64,000 nucleotides of DNA from Streptomyces sp. DH37. Its GTDB lineage: Bacteria > Actinomycetota > Actinomycetes > Streptomycetales > Streptomycetaceae. The stretch is from the NCBI RefSeq assembly GCF_029813835.1, contig NZ_JARVKV010000016.1, positions 1 through 64,000 of the forward strand, given 5' to 3'. Under the pieces are notes generated by a model. The model was not told the DNA's origin and ran no database searches. It saw only the letters and a program-made list of their open reading frames with translations. Shown one piece after another: positions 9,182 to 18,210 of the stretch; position 1 is the stretch's first letter; the number at the start of each line of letters is the position of its first letter. The position numbers and the translations under genes are program-made.

Positions 9182-10699
9182 CTACACCGTCGCGCTGCCC
9201 TCCGCCCACCGGGGCGCGGGCACCGCGGCGCCGCCCCGGGGGGGCCTGGGAGCGGCGGGCAGGGCGAGTTCGATCTCCTCGCGCAGGTCCCCGATCCGGG
9301 AGGAGCCGGCGTACCGCCCGGTGAGCCGGTACATCTCCCGCAGCCGGTCCCAGGTGCGGTGGGAGGAGGTGTTCCCGATGGTGACCAGGGCCAGCCGCGC
9401 GTAGCGGTCCGCCTGCTCGGGGTCGTCGGCGATGAAGCAGGCCGAGGCGAGCGAGATGTAGTCGAAGATCTTCGACCGCTCGCGGCCGTTCTCCCGCTCC
9501 CGGTACTTCAGCGCCTCCTTGGCGTGCCGCTCGGCCGTCTTCGCCGCCGAGGGCTCGTGCTCGGCGAGGGTGCGGTACGCCAGCGCCTGCATCCCGTGCA
9601 GGTCGGCCTCGCGGAACAGCTGCATCCAGCTGGGCGGCGGCACGTCCCCCCCGTCCGAGACGAACAGCTCCTCGGCCCGGCCCAGGGTGCGCCGCATCGC
9701 CTGGCCGCGCCCCATGGACGCCTGGGCCCACGCCTCGATGGTGCACAGCATGGCGCGGGTGCGCGGCAGGGTCTCCTCGCCGCAGCCGGCCTTGGCCAGC
9801 TTCATCAGGTCCAGGGCCTCGTCGGGCCGTCCCAGGTGCACCATCTGGCGCGCGGCCCGGGAGACGGCCTCCCCGGCGCGCGGCCGGTCGCCGCCCTCGC
9901 GGGCCGCGTGCGCGGCGATGACGAAGTACTTCTGGGCGGTGGGCTCCAGGCCGACGTCGTGGGACATCCACCCGGCGAGCACCGCCAGGTTGGCCGCCAC
10001 CCCCCACAGCCGCCGCTGGATGTGCGGCGGGTGGCGGTAGGCGAGCATGCCGCCCACCTCGTTGAGCTGGCCCACCACCGCCTTGCGCTGGAGACCCCCG
10101 CCGCGGGCCGCGTCCCAGGCGCGGAACACCTCCACGGAGCGTTCCAGGGACTCGACCTCCTCGGAGCCGACGGGCGCGGCCTCGTAGCGGTCGGAGGAGA
10201 CGGGGTCGGCCGCGAGGGGGCCGTCGGGCCGGGGAACGCCCGCGGCCGGGGCCGGGTCGTTCCGGAGCCAGTCGTACAGGGCGCTGCTGAGCGCCGATCC
10301 TGCGGTGAGCGCGGCGCCCGCGCCCACCAAGCCGCGTCGGTTGAGCATGAGGTCCATTCCCGTGAATTCGGTGAGGACCGCGGCGGTCTGCTCGGGGGCC
10401 CACGGCAGTCCGTGGACGGACTGCCGTCTCCCTGCCGACCCTGATCGACTGAACCCGAGGTCCTCGATGGTCACGACACGGCCGAGTCGCTCGGTGAACA
10501 GGGTCGCCAGCACCTTCGGCACCGGATCGCGCGGGGTCTCCCCCATGTCGATCCAGCGCCTCACCCGGGAGGTGTCGGTCGCCAGCTGCGGATGGCCCAT
10601 GGCCGCCGCCTGCCGGTTCACGCGCCGGGCGAGCTCGCCCTTGGACCAGCCGGTGAGGCCGAACAGGTCCGCGAGGCGGGTGTTGGGTCCCTTGGTCAC
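9182..10699 (-). CDS. NsdA-like regulator (N-terminal DNA-binding-like region plus TPRs)
   Basis: 505 residues. The N-terminal 75 residues ([20 protein letters not shown], then a [12 protein letters not shown] block) match the highly conserved start of the NsdA/NsdB family, known in Streptomyces as negative regulators of differentiation and antibiotic production. A hydrophobic Gly/Ala-rich segment near residue 140 and a long helical TPR-like C-terminal region follow. I place the start at GTG 10699, immediately before that conserved block. Upstream in-frame codons extend to 10951 but cross the tandem repeats and promoter-like boxes. It is divergent from the APH gene. Choice between NsdA and NsdB subfamily is uncertain. 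Confidence 0.75.
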   Translation of the reverse strand: MTKGPNTRLADLFGLTGWSKGELARRVNRQAAAMGHPQLATDTSRVRRWIDMGETPRDPVPKVLATLFTERLGRVVTIEDLGFSRSGSAGRRQSVHGLPWAPEQTAAVLTEFTGMDLMLNRRGLVGAGAALTAGSALSSALYDWLRNDPAPAAGVPRPDGPLAADPVSSDRYEAAPVGSEEVESLERSVEVFRAWDAARGGGLQRKAVVGQLNEVGGMLAYRHPPHIQRRLWGVAANLAVLAGWMSHDVGLEPTAQKYFVIAAHAAREGGDRPRAGEAVSRAARQMVHLGRPDEALDLMKLAKAGCGEETLPRTRAMLCTIEAWAQASMGRGQAMRRTLGRAEELFVSDGGDVPPPSWMQLFREADLHGMQALAYRTLAEHEPSAAKTAERHAKEALKYRERENGRERSKIFDYISLASACFIADDPEQADRYARLALVTIGNTSSHRTWDRLREMYRLTGRYAGSSRIGDLREEIELALPAAPRPPRGGAAVPAPRWAEGSATV

Positions 10700-10729
10700 G
10701 ATCAAGCCCCCAGGTTCTCGGCTGAGTTG

Positions 10730-10756
10730 ACAGTAGCCCTCGTGGACCGCCGTCAA
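10730..10756 (-). promoter_or_regulatory. Candidate promoter of the NsdA-like gene
   Basis: Minus strand: TTGACG (10756-10751), a 15-nt spacer, then TACTGT (10735-10730), about 30 nt upstream of the GTG at 10699. Both boxes are good, but the spacer is about two bases short of the usual 17. Confidence 0.35.
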
Positions 10757-10771
10757 AGGGGCGCGCGGGGA

Positions 10772-10801
10772 TTCGCCAGGGTTCGCCAGGGTCCGCCAGA
10801 T
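10772..10801. repeat. Three tandem 10-bp direct repeats upstream of the NsdA-like promoter
   Basis: TTCGCCAGGG occurs twice in tandem (10772-10781, 10782-10791), followed by a degenerate third copy beginning TCCGCCAG. The 10-bp period places each copy on the same face of the helix, just upstream of the candidate -35 box. This is a layout typical of activator or repressor sites. No regulator is assigned. Confidence 0.6.
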
Positions 10802-10945
10802 GGTGTGCCACCCGTACCCGGGTGTGCTGTAGAAACGCGCCATCCCGTCCGGCCGCCGGTCCCCGCATTCCCCAGGGTGCGTCACGGCCCCGGCCGGCCG
10901 GGTGGCGCGGCAACCTGTCGGCGCACGAAGGGATCCGGCTCGTCC

Positions 10946-12070
10946 ATGCATCCAACACCGTCCCCCGTGTCAGCCCCGGCCCGGCCGCGTCCGCGACAGC
11001 AGTACGGCACCGTCCGTCCCGAACCGATGCGCACCCCGCCGGCGGTCGCCGGCCTTCCCGGGCCGCGCCGGGCGCACGGCCCGCTGACCCCACCGATCGG
11101 AGGGAGGCTGGACCTGTCCGGTCCGCAGGGCGCGCGACTGCGCACCGCCATCGCCTCGGTGCACCGGATCTGCCCGGAGTTCCAGCCGGTGCAGGTGATG
11201 CGCCGCGGCGGGCGCTCGGTGCTCCTGGTCGGCACCGTCGGGCGCGGTCCCGCGGTCGCCAAGTGCCTGCTGGACCACTCGCCCGCGCGGGTCGAGCGGT
11301 TCCGGCGCGAAATAGCGGTCTACCGCGCCTTCGTGCGCCACCGGCCGCCGGTGCGGGTGCCCCGGCTCATCGCCGCCGATCCGGACGCCTGCGCCCTGGT
11401 CGCCGAGCGGGCCCCGGGCCGTCCGGTGGCGCTCCAGCGGCACCCCCTGGAGCCGCCGTCGCCGGCCGACCTGCGCTCGGTGCTGGGCGCGGTCCGCCGG
11501 GTGAACGCCTGGCAGCCGCCCGCGGACCGGTTCGACGCCCCCGTCGACTACGGGCTGCGGATCGCGCGCTACCACGAGCTGGGGCTCCTGACGGACCGTG
11601 ACCTGAGCGACCTGCGGAAGCTGCTGCACGGTCTGGCGCGCGGCGGCGGCCGGAGGCAGTTCTGCCACGGCGACGCCCTGCTGACCAACGTGCTGGTGTC
11701 CCCGGCCGGTCCGGTGCTGCTGGACTGGGAGCACGCGGGCTGGTACCTGCCCGGCTACGACCTCGCCACCCTGTGGTCGGTGCTGGGCGACAGCCCGGCG
11801 GCGCGCCGCCGGGTCAGCCAGCTCGCGCAGGCGGCGGGCCGCGACGCGCGGGACGCCTTCCTGGTGAACCTGATGCTCGTCCTCACCCGGGAGATCCGGT
11901 CCTGCGAGACGGCCGTGCAGCGCGCCATGCGGGATCCGGGCCCGGCCGCGGGCGGCGAACGGTCCGGCCAGATGAGCACCGGCGAGGAGCAGCGGCTGCT
12001 GCTGCGCCGGCTGCACGACGACTGCGCGATGGCCCGGCGCGCGGTGCGGGCGGCGGTGGGCACCCGCTGA
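10946..12070 (+). CDS. APH-family phosphotransferase (kinase-like)
   Basis: 374 residues of the aminoglycoside phosphotransferase/choline kinase fold. Brenner motif [11 protein letters not shown] (His241, Asp243, Asn248) and the metal-binding LLDWEHAG (Asp260) are intact, so it should transfer phosphate from ATP to a small molecule. The substrate is unknown; such genes are common in Streptomyces and most do not confer drug resistance. The ATG at 10946 follows an AAGGGA element about 13 nt upstream. The first about 55 residues are Pro/Arg-rich and may be partly untranslated; ATG 11027 is an alternative. Divergent from the NsdA-like gene. Confidence 0.7.
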   Translation: MHPTPSPVSAPARPRPRQQYGTVRPEPMRTPPAVAGLPGPRRAHGPLTPPIGGRLDLSGPQGARLRTAIASVHRICPEFQPVQVMRRGGRSVLLVGTVGRGPAVAKCLLDHSPARVERFRREIAVYRAFVRHRPPVRVPRLIAADPDACALVAERAPGRPVALQRHPLEPPSPADLRSVLGAVRRVNAWQPPADRFDAPVDYGLRIARYHELGLLTDRDLSDLRKLLHGLARGGGRRQFCHGDALLTNVLVSPAGPVLLDWEHAGWYLPGYDLATLWSVLGDSPAARRRVSQLAQAAGRDARDAFLVNLMLVLTREIRSCETAVQRAMRDPGPAAGGERSGQMSTGEEQRLLLRRLHDDCAMARRAVRAAVGTR

Positions 12071-12100
12071 CTCCGCCGCACCCGGTCGCGCGGCGTCGCG

Positions 12101-12120
12101 GGTCCGGTCCGGTCCGGTCC
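12101..12120. repeat. (GGTCC)4 microsatellite
   Basis: Four perfect tandem copies of GGTCC lie 30 nt after the APH stop codon, in non-coding sequence. Confidence 0.85.
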
Positions 12121-12131
12121 GGCGGTACGTT

Positions 12132-12149
12132 TCCGCGGTCGTCCGCGGA
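12132..12149 (+). terminator. Hairpin downstream of the APH gene
   Basis: A 7-bp stem (TCCGCGG with CCGCGGA) and a TCGT loop, about 60 nt after the stop codon. It is short but GC-rich, so probably a terminator. Confidence 0.4.
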
Positions 12150-12267
12150 GCGCCACCGGGCTGGACCTGTGACGCCGCGCAGGCCCGGGGCCACTCCGGA
12201 GTGAAGCCTCCCCCACATGGCCTCTGACGTGCGCGGATTCCCCGCCCTTCGGTTCGGCCGCCGGTCG

Positions 12268-12296
12268 TTGACGGATCGTCGGCCAGCCGATACCCC
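12268..12296 (+). promoter_or_regulatory. Candidate promoter of the amidase gene
   Basis: TTGACG (12268-12273), a 17-nt spacer, then TACCCC (12291-12296). The -35 box is good and the -10 is weak (it lacks the final T). It lies about 50 nt upstream of the TTG start. Confidence 0.3.
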
Positions 12297-12338
12297 TGTG
12301 GGCAGTCCCGTCCCGCGCCCCCGCGGCGTACCCACAGG
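12295..12338 (+). promoter_or_regulatory. Inverted repeat overlapping the amidase ribosome-binding site
   Basis: CCTGTGGG (12295-12302) is a perfect 8-bp complement of CCCACAGG (12331-12338). The second arm includes the first AGG of the AGGAGG ribosome site at 12336-12341, so folding would mask translation initiation. If the promoter at 12268 is the true one, transcription would start near 12303 and the first arm would not be in the RNA. In that case the dyad would instead be a DNA operator. Confidence 0.4.
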
Positions 12339-12346
12339 AGGCCGTC

Positions 12347-14356
12347 TTGCCAGGACCCGTCCCCGCCCGTCCGCCGGCGCCCCCGTCCGGACCCGCCCGC
12401 CGGCGGCTGCGGGCGCTCACCGCCGCCTCGGTCGCCGCCCTGCTGCTGCCCCTCCTCCCGGCGGGGGCGACCGCCAGCGCCGGAGGGCGGGAGCCGGGCT
12501 CGCTGCAGGAGGCGTTCGCCCGCGCAGCCGACCGGTACCAGGTGCCCGAGAGCGTGCTGCTGGGGGTGTCGTACCTGCAGTCCCGCTGGGACGGCCACCG
12601 CGGCGCGCCCAGCGTCTCGGGCGGGTACGGGCCGATGCACCTGACCGACGCGCGCACCGCCCTGGCCGAGGACCCGCACCACAGCCACGGCGCCGAGGAC
12701 GCGCGCGGCGACACCTCCCGCGCCGTCAGGCGGGCCCACGACGCGCTGCCCGATCCCGCCGCGCTGCCCGCCCGGCTGCGCACCCTGGAGCGGGCCGCCG
12801 AGCTGACCGGGCTGAGCGAGGACGAGCTGCGGCGGGACCCGGCCGCCAACGTCGCCGGCGGCGCGGCGCTGCTGGCCGCCGCCCAGAAGGAGCTGGGCCT
12901 GCCGCTCAGCGACGACCCCGCCCAGTGGTACGGAGCCGTGGCGCGCTACCCGGGCTCCGGGGACGCGCGGGCCGCCGGGGTCTTCGCCGACGAGGTCTTC
13001 GACGTGCTCCGCGAGGGCGAGCGGCGCACCACCGACTCCGGCCAGCGCGTGGCGCTGGAGGGCGACCCGGACCTGGCACCGGACACCGCGCAGCTGGACG
13101 GCCCGGACCTGCGTCCGGCGTCCTCCGGGAGCGACGGGCCGGTGGAGTGCCCGAAGTCCGTCTCGTGCGAGTGGATCCCGGCGCCCTACGAGGAGTACGC
13201 CAACGCCGACGGCTCGCCGAACTACGGCAACCACGACCAGGCGGACCGCCCCCGGTCGCAGAAGATCGACTACATCGTGGTGCACGACACCGAGGCGACC
13301 TGGGACACCACCCTGAAGCTGGTGCGCAACCCGAAGTACGTCTCCTGGCACTACTCCCTGCGCGCCTCCGACGGCCACATCGCCCAGCACGTGCCCACCG
13401 AGGACGTGGCCTGGCACGCGGGCAACTGGTACGTCAACGCCAAGTCGGTCGGCCTGGAGCACGAGGGCTTCCTGACCGCTCCCGACGCCTGGTACACCGA
13501 GGCCATGTACCGCACCTCGGCGCGGCTGGTGCGGTACCTGGCCCGCGTCCACGACATCCCGCTGGACCGGCAGCACATCATCGGGCACGACAACGTGCCC
13601 GGCGTGACGTCCGCCAACATCCCCGGCATGCACACCGACCCCGGCCCGTACTGGGACTGGCAGCACTACTTCACGCTGCTGGGCGCGCCCTTCCACCCCA
13701 CGGCCGGGCCGGGTTCGGAGCTGGTGACCGTCCGGCCCGACTACGACGAGCACAAGCCGGTCTACACCCGCTGCGACGGCTCCGGGCAGCCGTGCCCGCC
13801 GCACGGTTCGGGCGCGGTGCGGCTGCACACCGGGCCGAGCGCCGACGCCCCGCTGGTGAAGGACGCCGGGCTGCGGCCGGGCGGCGGCGACTCCACCACC
13901 GGCGTCAACGACACCGGCGCCCGTGCCTCGACCGGCCAGCGGTACGCGGTGGCCGAGCGCCGGGGCGAGTGGACGGCGATCTGGTACCTCGGCCAGAAGG
14001 CCTGGTTCCACAACCCCGCCGACCGTCCGACCGCGGTGGACACCCGGGGCTGGGTCGTCACCCCGAAGGAGGGCGCCGAGTCGGTGCCCGTCTACGGCCG
14101 CGCCTACCCGGAGGCGTCCGCCTACCCCGAGGGGATCCCGGCGCAGGCGGTCTCGCCGCTGCCGTACACGGTGAAGGCGGGCCAGGCGTACGCGCTGGGG
14201 CTGCGGACGAAGGGCGAGTACTACTACGCCAAGACCTTCGACCCCGCCGGCCACGTGGTGGTCCGGGGCGAGGAGGAGTACTACCAGATCCAGCTCGGGC
14301 ACCGGGTGGCCTTCGTCAAGGCGGCCGACGTCACGGTGCGGCCCGCCCGGCGGTGA
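12347..14356 (+). CDS. Secreted N-acetylmuramoyl-L-alanine amidase (PGRP/amidase_2)
   Basis: Exported peptidoglycan hydrolase of 669 residues. A signal peptide occupies about residues 1-45 (twin Arg, then AASVAALLLPLLPAGATASA). A helical region at about 50-230 resembles lytic-transglycosylase-like N-terminal domains. The amidase_2/PGRP zinc domain (about 300-430) carries IVVHDTE and IIGHDNVPG, which supply His ligands; it should cut the MurNAc-L-Ala bond. The C-terminal about 220 residues look SH3-like and probably bind the wall. The TTG start at 12347 is fixed by AGGAGG 5 nt upstream. An 8-bp inverted repeat covers part of that site. Confidence 0.85.
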   Translation: MPGPVPARPPAPPSGPARRRLRALTAASVAALLLPLLPAGATASAGGREPGSLQEAFARAADRYQVPESVLLGVSYLQSRWDGHRGAPSVSGGYGPMHLTDARTALAEDPHHSHGAEDARGDTSRAVRRAHDALPDPAALPARLRTLERAAELTGLSEDELRRDPAANVAGGAALLAAAQKELGLPLSDDPAQWYGAVARYPGSGDARAAGVFADEVFDVLREGERRTTDSGQRVALEGDPDLAPDTAQLDGPDLRPASSGSDGPVECPKSVSCEWIPAPYEEYANADGSPNYGNHDQADRPRSQKIDYIVVHDTEATWDTTLKLVRNPKYVSWHYSLRASDGHIAQHVPTEDVAWHAGNWYVNAKSVGLEHEGFLTAPDAWYTEAMYRTSARLVRYLARVHDIPLDRQHIIGHDNVPGVTSANIPGMHTDPGPYWDWQHYFTLLGAPFHPTAGPGSELVTVRPDYDEHKPVYTRCDGSGQPCPPHGSGAVRLHTGPSADAPLVKDAGLRPGGGDSTTGVNDTGARASTGQRYAVAERRGEWTAIWYLGQKAWFHNPADRPTAVDTRGWVVTPKEGAESVPVYGRAYPEASAYPEGIPAQAVSPLPYTVKAGQAYALGLRTKGEYYYAKTFDPAGHVVVRGEEEYYQIQLGHRVAFVKAADVTVRPARR

Positions 14357-14378
14357 CGTGACGGGCCGGGCACACGGC

Positions 14379-14413
14379 GGAGGGGAGGGGCGCCCGGAGC
14401 GCCCCTCCCCTCC
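14379..14413. terminator. Bidirectional stem-loop between convergent genes
   Basis: A perfect 15-bp stem (14379-14393 with 14399-14413) and a 5-nt loop CCGGA, located between the amidase (plus) and the small conserved gene (minus). It should terminate both. Confidence 0.8.
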
Positions 14414-14473
14414 TGTGTCCCGCCTGTTCCAGCCCGCCCGTGCCCGTCTGTGCCCGCCCGTACAGCCGGCGCC

Positions 14474-14971
14474 TCAGCGCTGGAACAGCTCCGCGGGCAG
14501 CGGCTTCAGCAGCTGGTAGAGGTCCTCGGTGATCGGCCGGTCCCAGCTGGCGATGGTGACCAGCACACCGTCGCTGCGGTCGAACTGGACGCAGGAGATC
14601 CGGGTCTCCGAGCACAGGATCCGCCGCACGATCAGGAGGTTGTCGTCCAGCATCACCGGGCTCTCCTCCGTCCCGGTGACGGTGACCTCCTCGTCGTTCT
14701 CCAGCGCCGCCAGCAGCTGCGCGACCTCGAACGGCACCTGGCCCTCGGCCGTCTCGCGGGCCTGGGAGCCCTCCGGCAGGTTTCCGATGATCATGGCCGG
14801 TCCGCGCCCGCCGAACAGGTCGTAGCGCAGGAAGACGCCCTGGCAGCTCCCGTCCGGCGCGGGCAGCAGCCCGGCGCCGAGGTTGCCGGGCCAGTCCCCC
14901 GGGTCCATGGCCAGCACGTCGAAGTCGGGTCCGGCGGGTGTGGCGGCGCTGCGGCGGCGGAGAAAGGACAT
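14474..14971 (-). CDS. Conserved hypothetical protein, 165 aa
   Basis: A soluble 165-residue protein with an N-terminal MSFLRRR stretch and a mixed alpha/beta body, with no signal peptide, membrane segment or catalytic motif I recognise. Codon use is typical of the window and the frame is clean. It ends at the shared terminator with the amidase, and its ATG at 14971 lies 121 nt from the end of the LAL regulator gene, read in the same direction. Function unknown. Confidence 0.65.
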   Translation of the reverse strand: MSFLRRRSAATPAGPDFDVLAMDPGDWPGNLGAGLLPAPDGSCQGVFLRYDLFGGRGPAMIIGNLPEGSQARETAEGQVPFEVAQLLAALENDEEVTVTGTEESPVMLDDNLLIVRRILCSETRISCVQFDRSDGVLVTIASWDRPITEDLYQLLKPLPAELFQR

Positions 14972-15092
14972 GCGGCCATGGTACGGGCCCGGTGCCGCCG
15001 CGGACCCTCCGCCCGCGCCCCCTCCCGCGGCGGGCGCGGCGGCCGTACGGCCGGGACGCGCGGCCCCGCCCCGGCTCCGTTCCGGCCCCGCC

Positions 15093-17930
15093 CTAGCTCC
15101 GCCCGAGGACCCCGGCGAGCCCGGCCCGGTCGGTGCCGAGCTTGCGGTAGACCGCCGACAGCAGCCGGGTCACGGCCTGCTCCCGCACGCCCATCTCCCG
15201 GGCGATCGCCGCGTCCGCCAGACCGCGCACGGCGCACTCGGCCGCGGTGCGCTCCCGGGCGGTGAGGGTCTCGCTCTCGCCGTACCGCAGCTCCAGCGGC
15301 CGCAGTCCGGCGGCGGTCAGCTCCGCGCGGGCGCGGGCGGCCAGTGCGTCGGCGCCGCAGTGCACGGCCGTCTCCAGGCCCCGGTAGAGCTGGTCGGCCG
15401 CCTCGTGCGGCAGGCCGGCGCGGCACAGCGCGGCCCCGTGGCCGACCAGGGCGCGGGCCAGCTCGTACGACGCCGGTGAGCGCTCGAGGTGGTCGACGGC
15501 CTCGCGCAGGAGCGCCACCTCCTCCGGGCCGCCGGCGACCTCGGCGGCGCACCGCAGCGCCTGGCCGATCGCGGAGGCGGTGCCGAACTGGCGGGCGCGC
15601 TCGACCGACTCGGCGGCGTGGGAGGCCGCCCGCCGGGGCTCGGTGCCCCTGATCGCGAGGGCGAGGTGCTGCTGCCAGGGACACCAGGAGGGGTTGCGCA
15701 TGCCGCGCGGGTCCAGGCGTGCGCCGACCCGGGTCAGTTCGTGCTCGGCGTCCCGCCCGCGCCCGCCGGCCAGCAGCAGTTCGCCGTGGACGGCCTGGGC
15801 GTCGGGGTAGACCACGGCCCTGGGGACGGCGGAGCCGTAGTCGTACCGCGCGGCGACGTCCCGGGCCTCCTCGGCGCGTCCGCGGGCGATCAGGGTCTCC
15901 ACCAGGGTGCCGATCGCGGCGAGCTGCGCGGGGGCCCCGTGGCCGACGCGGTCGGCGATGCGCAGCCCCTCCCGCACCAGGCCCTCGGCCTCGGCCAGCC
16001 GTCCCCGCCGGTAGCGGATGTAACCCAGGAGGGTGAAGCCGAACGCCAGGTGGGAGCCGCGCCAGCCCTTGCGCTCGCACTCGGCGATGCCCTCGGCGAA
16101 GAGCTCCTCGGCCCTGCCCGGCCGGTCGCAGTACATGAACGTCAGGGCGGCCATGACGGGCACCTCGAAGCCCCAGTCCTCGTCCGTCCAGCTCAGGCCG
16201 GGGCCCAGGGCCTCCTCGGCGAAGTGCAGCGCGGTGGCGGCGGGCTCCCCGCGCACCACCGCGTCCCAGGCGCGCAGGCCGAAGAGGTAGCGCTCGGCCA
16301 TGCCGCGGCCGGTGAGGTGGTCGGCGATCCTGGCCAGGCGGCGCGAGCGGGCGGGCGAGTCGGGTTCGTCGGCGCGGAAGGCGTTCCACATGAACTGCTC
16401 GGCCAGCATCCGCAGCCGGGTGCGGGCGGTGGCGGCCCGCCGCGCCTCGCGGGCGACGGCCTCGGCGGCCTCGTCCATCCGGCCGCTGTGGCCGAGTGCC
16501 TGGGCCAGCCGGCAGGTGACGGCCTCGCGCAGCTCGGGGCCCAGGCCCGGCTCCTCCAGGGCGGCCCGCAGGTGGTTGACGGTGGCGGCGGGCTGGGTGG
16601 GGAGGGCGGCGCGGCCCAGCTCGTAGAGGACGGCGGCCCTCTCGTCCGGCCCCGGCGGTTCCCGCAGGGCGCGCTCCAGGCAGCGCTGGGCCGCTTCGGG
16701 CGCTCCGGCGCGCAGGTACTCGGCGGCGGCCCCGCGCAGGGCGGCGACGACCGCCGGGTCGCCCTCGGGGTGGACCTCCAGCAGGTGGCGCGCGGCGGCC
16801 GTGGAGCCGTGCCCGGCGTCGGCGACGACCGCGGCGGCCTGGCCGTGGAGGGCCACGCGCAGGGCGGCCGGGATGGACTGGTAGACGGCGGTGGCGACCA
16901 GCGGGTGGAAGAACCGCAGCGGCCGCCCCTCCTCGCCGCCGGTGAGGACGCGGGCCGCGGTCAGCCGGGCGCGGGCCTCGGCGGCCTCCTCGGGCCCCAG
17001 TCCGGCGACGCCCGCGGCGAGGGAGGGGGATATCTCGGTGCCGAGCACCGCGGCGGCCCAGGCCAGGCGGACGGCCGAGGTGCCCAGGCGCTCCAGGCGC
17101 TCGACGAGTCCGCTGCCCCGGACGGTGGTGGCCAGCTCGCGCAGTTCGGCGACGTTCTCGCACTGGGGCTTGAGGCGGCGGTCGGCGACCTTGGCGGTCA
17201 GTTCCATGACCTCGAAGGGGTTCCCGCCGGTGACGGCCCAGCACTCGCGGCAGAAGACGTCGTCGGCGCCCTCGCCGAGGGCGCCGCGCACCAGCCGGGC
17301 GACCGCCTGCGGGGTCAGGGCCATCAGGTCGAAGGGGCGCGAGCCGTGCCGCCCGGCCAGCGCCTGGAAGGGCGCGGCGCGGTAGGGGCGTTCGTCGGGC
17401 CGGTAGGCGACGACGATCAGCATCGGCAGTTCCTCGGCCCGGGGCGCGAAGGAGGTCAGCCAGGCCAGGGACTCTGCGTCGATCCAGTGGGCGTCGTCGA
17501 GGACCATCACGACGGGGCGGTGGCGTACGGCGAAGCGGGTGACGACCCAGTCGAGTCCGTCGCGCACGCCCTGGGGGTCGGGCGCGCCGCCGCCCCCGGG
17601 CGCCACCAGGCCGACGGCCGGGGCCACGATGTCGTACCAGCCGCCCAGCAGCCGGCGGTGCTCGTCCTCGCCGACGGCGGCGAGGACCGGCTGGACGAGC
17701 TGGCGGACGGTGTGGAAGGGCAGTTCCTGCTCCTGCTCGCCGCCGCGCGCCGACAGGACGGTGCATCCCCGTGCGGCGGCGCGCCTGCGGACCTCGGCCA
17801 GCAGGGAGGTCTTGCCCAGACCGGCCTCCCCGGCGAAGGCCAGCAGGTTCCCGGTGCCCGCGGCCAGGTCGGTCAACGCGTCGTCCAGAGCCCTGAGTTC
17901 GGATTCCCGTTCGAACATCGCCCGGTGCAT
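15093..17930 (-). CDS. LAL-type LuxR-family transcriptional regulator
   Basis: 945 residues, the normal size of the LAL (large ATP-binding LuxR) family of pathway activators. Walker A GEAGLGKT is at residues 34-41 and a Walker B with VVMVLDDAHW near 140. A long TPR-like helical middle follows, then a C-terminal LuxR helix-turn-helix (about 885-940, LTARERTAAECAVRGL, then REMGVREQAVTRLLSAVYRKL). ATG 17930 begins the conserved FERESEL block. It is divergent from the terpene synthase across 280 bp that contain a perfect dyad, so it is a good candidate regulator of that gene. The HTH departs a little from consensus (AVTRLLSAVYRKL for the usual VEXHLTXXYRKL). Confidence 0.88.
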   Translation of the reverse strand: MHRAMFERESELRALDDALTDLAAGTGNLLAFAGEAGLGKTSLLAEVRRRAAARGCTVLSARGGEQEQELPFHTVRQLVQPVLAAVGEDEHRRLLGGWYDIVAPAVGLVAPGGGGAPDPQGVRDGLDWVVTRFAVRHRPVVMVLDDAHWIDAESLAWLTSFAPRAEELPMLIVVAYRPDERPYRAAPFQALAGRHGSRPFDLMALTPQAVARLVRGALGEGADDVFCRECWAVTGGNPFEVMELTAKVADRRLKPQCENVAELRELATTVRGSGLVERLERLGTSAVRLAWAAAVLGTEISPSLAAGVAGLGPEEAAEARARLTAARVLTGGEEGRPLRFFHPLVATAVYQSIPAALRVALHGQAAAVVADAGHGSTAAARHLLEVHPEGDPAVVAALRGAAAEYLRAGAPEAAQRCLERALREPPGPDERAAVLYELGRAALPTQPAATVNHLRAALEEPGLGPELREAVTCRLAQALGHSGRMDEAAEAVAREARRAATARTRLRMLAEQFMWNAFRADEPDSPARSRRLARIADHLTGRGMAERYLFGLRAWDAVVRGEPAATALHFAEEALGPGLSWTDEDWGFEVPVMAALTFMYCDRPGRAEELFAEGIAECERKGWRGSHLAFGFTLLGYIRYRRGRLAEAEGLVREGLRIADRVGHGAPAQLAAIGTLVETLIARGRAEEARDVAARYDYGSAVPRAVVYPDAQAVHGELLLAGGRGRDAEHELTRVGARLDPRGMRNPSWCPWQQHLALAIRGTEPRRAASHAAESVERARQFGTASAIGQALRCAAEVAGGPEEVALLREAVDHLERSPASYELARALVGHGAALCRAGLPHEAADQLYRGLETAVHCGADALAARARAELTAAGLRPLELRYGESETLTARERTAAECAVRGLADAAIAREMGVREQAVTRLLSAVYRKLGTDRAGLAGVLGRS

Positions 17931-18037
17931 GCGCCCCTGCTCTTCGTCCGCCGCCACGGCTGCCGTCCCGTCGCTCCCGGCAGGTGATGCAGAGCGTACG
18001 CCAGCGCGAACCGGGTGTGATGCTCTTGGCCGGTTTC

Positions 18038-18052
18038 CGTTCCAGCGGAACG
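18038..18052. promoter_or_regulatory. Dyad in the LAL/terpene-synthase intergenic region
   Basis: CGTTCC-AGC-GGAACG is a perfect 6-3-6 inverted repeat in the 280-bp divergent region, 84 bp upstream of the terpene synthase promoter. It could be an operator for the LAL regulator. Confidence 0.45.
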
Positions 18053-18121
18053 TCACTTCGGACACGGGCCGCGCTCGCGCACGCCCCGTGTCCCCCGGAG
18101 CACGGAGTGTCCCCGATCCCC

Positions 18122-18150
18122 TTGACCGGCAACTGCCTTTGTCCAAGGGT
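18122..18150 (+). promoter_or_regulatory. Candidate promoter of the terpene synthase gene
   Basis: TTGACC (18122-18127), a 17-nt spacer, AAGGGT (18145-18150). The -10 matches five of six positions of the actinomycete TAGGGT form. The ATG is 61 nt downstream. Confidence 0.5.
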
Positions 18151-18210
18151 GGATTGGATATGCGTCCGCCATCTGCGCCACAGCACTCCACCGCTCGCCA
18201 GGGAGGCGCC

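Noticed and set aside
10813..10837. Sigma-B-like boxes (GTTT and GGGTAC on the minus strand) upstream of the NsdA-like gene
   Set aside because: The spacer is 13 nt, too short for the 14-16 nt consensus, and it lies over 110 bp from the start.
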